Positions 42,417-43,522 of a stretch of DNA of 43,522 nucleotides are shown here, piece after piece. The stretch's first letter is position 1; each line of letters begins with the position of its first letter. Source of the DNA: Micromonosporaceae bacterium (lineage in GTDB: Bacteria; Actinomycetota; Actinomycetes; Mycobacteriales; Micromonosporaceae). The DNA lies in assembly GCA_007130245.1 (NCBI GenBank), contig SLSW01000017.1:1-43522 (forward strand), written 5' to 3'. The notes under the pieces were generated by a model, which saw only the letters and a program-made list of their open reading frames with translations, did not search any database and was not told the DNA's origin. The translations under genes and the position numbers were made by a program.

Positions 42417-43522
42417 TGGGCAGCCTCCTGCGCGGTCACGACGGCGCCGGCCTCGCGCAGCTGGTCGGCCACCTGCCAGGTCTGGTAGCGCGAGCCTTTG
42501 ACGAGCACCACGTCGCCGGGCCGCAACCGCTCGGCCAGCAGCGCCACCGCCTGTTCCTGATCGGCCACCAGCACCGAATCTCCTTCCCACTTCCCCGTTC
42601 CGCGCGCCGCGTCGTGGATCGGCGCGGCCGCCTGCCCGACCACCACCACCAGGTCGACCCCGAGCTCGGCGGCCAACCGGCCCACCTGTTGGTGGCCGGC
42701 CTGCTCATGGTCCCCGAGCTCCGCCAGGTAGCCGAGCACGGCCACCGTGCGCCGCCGACCACCGCCGACGGCCGCCAGGGCCCGCAGGGCGGCGGCCACC
42801 GAGGCCGGGTTGGCGTTGTACGAGTCGTCGATGAGCGTGACACCGTCGTCGCGCTCGACCACGTCCATCCGCCGCGGCGATACCGGCCGCAGCTCGCCGA
42901 GCATCTCAGCCACCTCCGGCAGCGCGACACCCAGCTCGCCCAGCACCGCGGCCACGGCGAGGGTGTTGCCGACCTGGTGTTCGCCCACCAGCCGCAGCGA
43001 CACGGGCACCTCCCGCCGGCTGCCGACGCCGTCCACGGTGACCAGGGTGTACGAGGGGCGGCCGAACTCGTCCAGCACCACCTCGGCCGCGCGCAGGTAC
43101 CGGTCGGCCGCCAATGGCTGATCATCGCCGGTGCCGTATCCCACCACCCGGGCGCGGGTGCGCCGCGCCATGCCGGCGACCCGGGCGTCATCGAGGTTCA
43201 GCACCGCCGCCCCGTCGGCCGGCAGCGCCTCGACCAGCTCCCCCTTGGCCTGCGCGATCGCGTCGGCGGAGCCGAACTCGCCGATGTGGGCCACACCGAC
43301 GTTGAGCACCACCCCGATGCGCGGCGGCGCCACCCGGCACAGGTGGGCGATGTGCCCCAGACCGCGGGCACCCTTCTCCAGCACCAGGAAGCGGGTGTGC
43401 CCGTCGGCGCGCAGGGCGGTGTACGGGTGGCCCAGCTCGTTGTTGAACGACCCGGCCGGCGCCACCGTCGGACCCAGCCGCGCCACCGCCTGCGCCAGCA
43501 GGTCCTTGGTGGTGGTCTTGCC
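42413..43522 (-). CDS. murF: UDP-MurNAc-tripeptide--D-Ala-D-Ala ligase (5' end cut by window)
   Basis: The last 369 residues of MurF, which joins D-Ala-D-Ala to the UDP-muramoyl tripeptide. The window edge cuts exactly at the P-loop ([11 protein letters not shown]), so the N-terminal substrate domain is missing. [33 protein letters not shown] and VKGSR are conserved. Two key-position changes are seen: [10 protein letters not shown] has Lys where E-M-G or E-L-G is usual, and IDDSYNANP has Asp where Asn is common. Both lie near the ATP/acyl-phosphate region, but the frame is intact. Confidence 0.95.
   Translation of the reverse strand, partial: GKTTTKDLLAQAVARLGPTVAPAGSFNNELGHPYTALRADGHTRFLVLEKGARGLGHIAHLCRVAPPRIGVVLNVGVAHIGEFGSADAIAQAKGELVEALPADGAAVLNLDDARVAGMARRTRARVVGYGTGDDQPLAADRYLRAAEVVLDEFGRPSYTLVTVDGVGSRREVPVSLRLVGEHQVGNTLAVAAVLGELGVALPEVAEMLGELRPVSPRRMDVVERDDGVTLIDDSYNANPASVAAALRALAAVGGGRRRTVAVLGYLAELGDHEQAGHQQVGRLAAELGVDLVVVVGQAAAPIHDAARGTGKWEGDSVLVADQEQAVALLAERLRPGDVVLVKGSRYQTWQVADQLREAGAVVTAQEAAQ

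Noticed and set aside
1-43522. CRISPR array, tRNA/rRNA genes, insertion sequences, prophage or attachment sites
   Set aside because: No regularly spaced repeats, no tRNA-like cloverleaf, no transposase or integrase frame was found on either strand.

Overview
This 43.5 kb window is a chromosomal stretch of a very GC-rich actinobacterium. The gene content fits the Micromonosporales/Streptomyces type of Actinobacteria: a histidine cluster with a PriA-type HisA, a trp cluster with the Trp-associated membrane protein, and a division/cell-wall (dcw) cluster that ends ftsZ-yggS-sepF-yggT-divIVA. Codons are strongly G/C-ending, GTG starts are common and four-base stop/start overlaps (ATGA, GTGA) are frequent. 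Genus-level placement is an inference. Almost everything lies on the minus strand, so transcription runs from high to low coordinates.

Layout. From 43522 down to 31197 is the dcw cluster: murF (cut by the window edge), mraY, murD, ftsW, murG, murC, ftsQ, ftsZ, yggS, sepF, yggT and divIVA. From 31113 to 24636 are a membrane-anchored protein with a Cys/His cluster, a DUF167 protein, a K+/H+ antiporter, a Lys/Ala-tailed DksA/TraR-type protein, lspA, an RluA-type pseudouridine synthase and an orphan ParA-like ATPase. Next come dnaE (20994-24533) and a small membrane protein. The histidine genes hisD-hisC-hisB-(51-aa membrane protein)-hisH-(111-aa membrane protein)-priA and hisF occupy 20237 to 14124, with a small lipoprotein gene facing the other way. 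Three units follow: a MocR-type regulator, a plus-strand long-chain acyl-CoA synthetase and a heterodimeric ABC exporter. Then hisI-trpE-(Trp membrane protein)-trpC-trpB-trpA run to 1033. A plus-strand Nudix hydrolase and the 5' part of lgt close the window.

How the parts work together. The his and trp genes share precursors and an enzyme. PriA is the only PRA-isomerase-type gene seen here; no trpF, trpD, hisG or hisE is in the window. PriA therefore probably serves both pathways, as in other actinobacteria. The dcw genes supply the cytoplasmic and lipid steps of peptidoglycan synthesis (MurF, MraY, MurD, MurG, MurC), the divisome (FtsW, FtsQ, FtsZ, SepF) and polar growth (DivIVA). Lgt and LspA, both here, are the first two enzymes of lipoprotein maturation.

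I did not find a convincing undescribed multi-gene system, CRISPR array, prophage, insertion sequence or RNA gene. The most interesting points are smaller. A 31-bp perfect inverted repeat contains the stop codons of two convergent genes. lspA probably starts at CTG. The DksA-like protein has two plausible starts and a histone-H1-like tail. SepF has a His/Asp-rich linker. The expected ylmD/pgeF gene between ftsZ and yggS is missing. Two tiny membrane proteins are embedded in the his operon. The MocR gene has 8-bp direct repeats 31 bp apart upstream. Several -10 boxes sit 6-8 bases from start codons, which implies leaderless mRNAs. No gap between genes exceeds 300 bases; the larger ones (3917-4169, 10481-10726, 28130-28325, 34954-35158) are covered by regulatory entries below.
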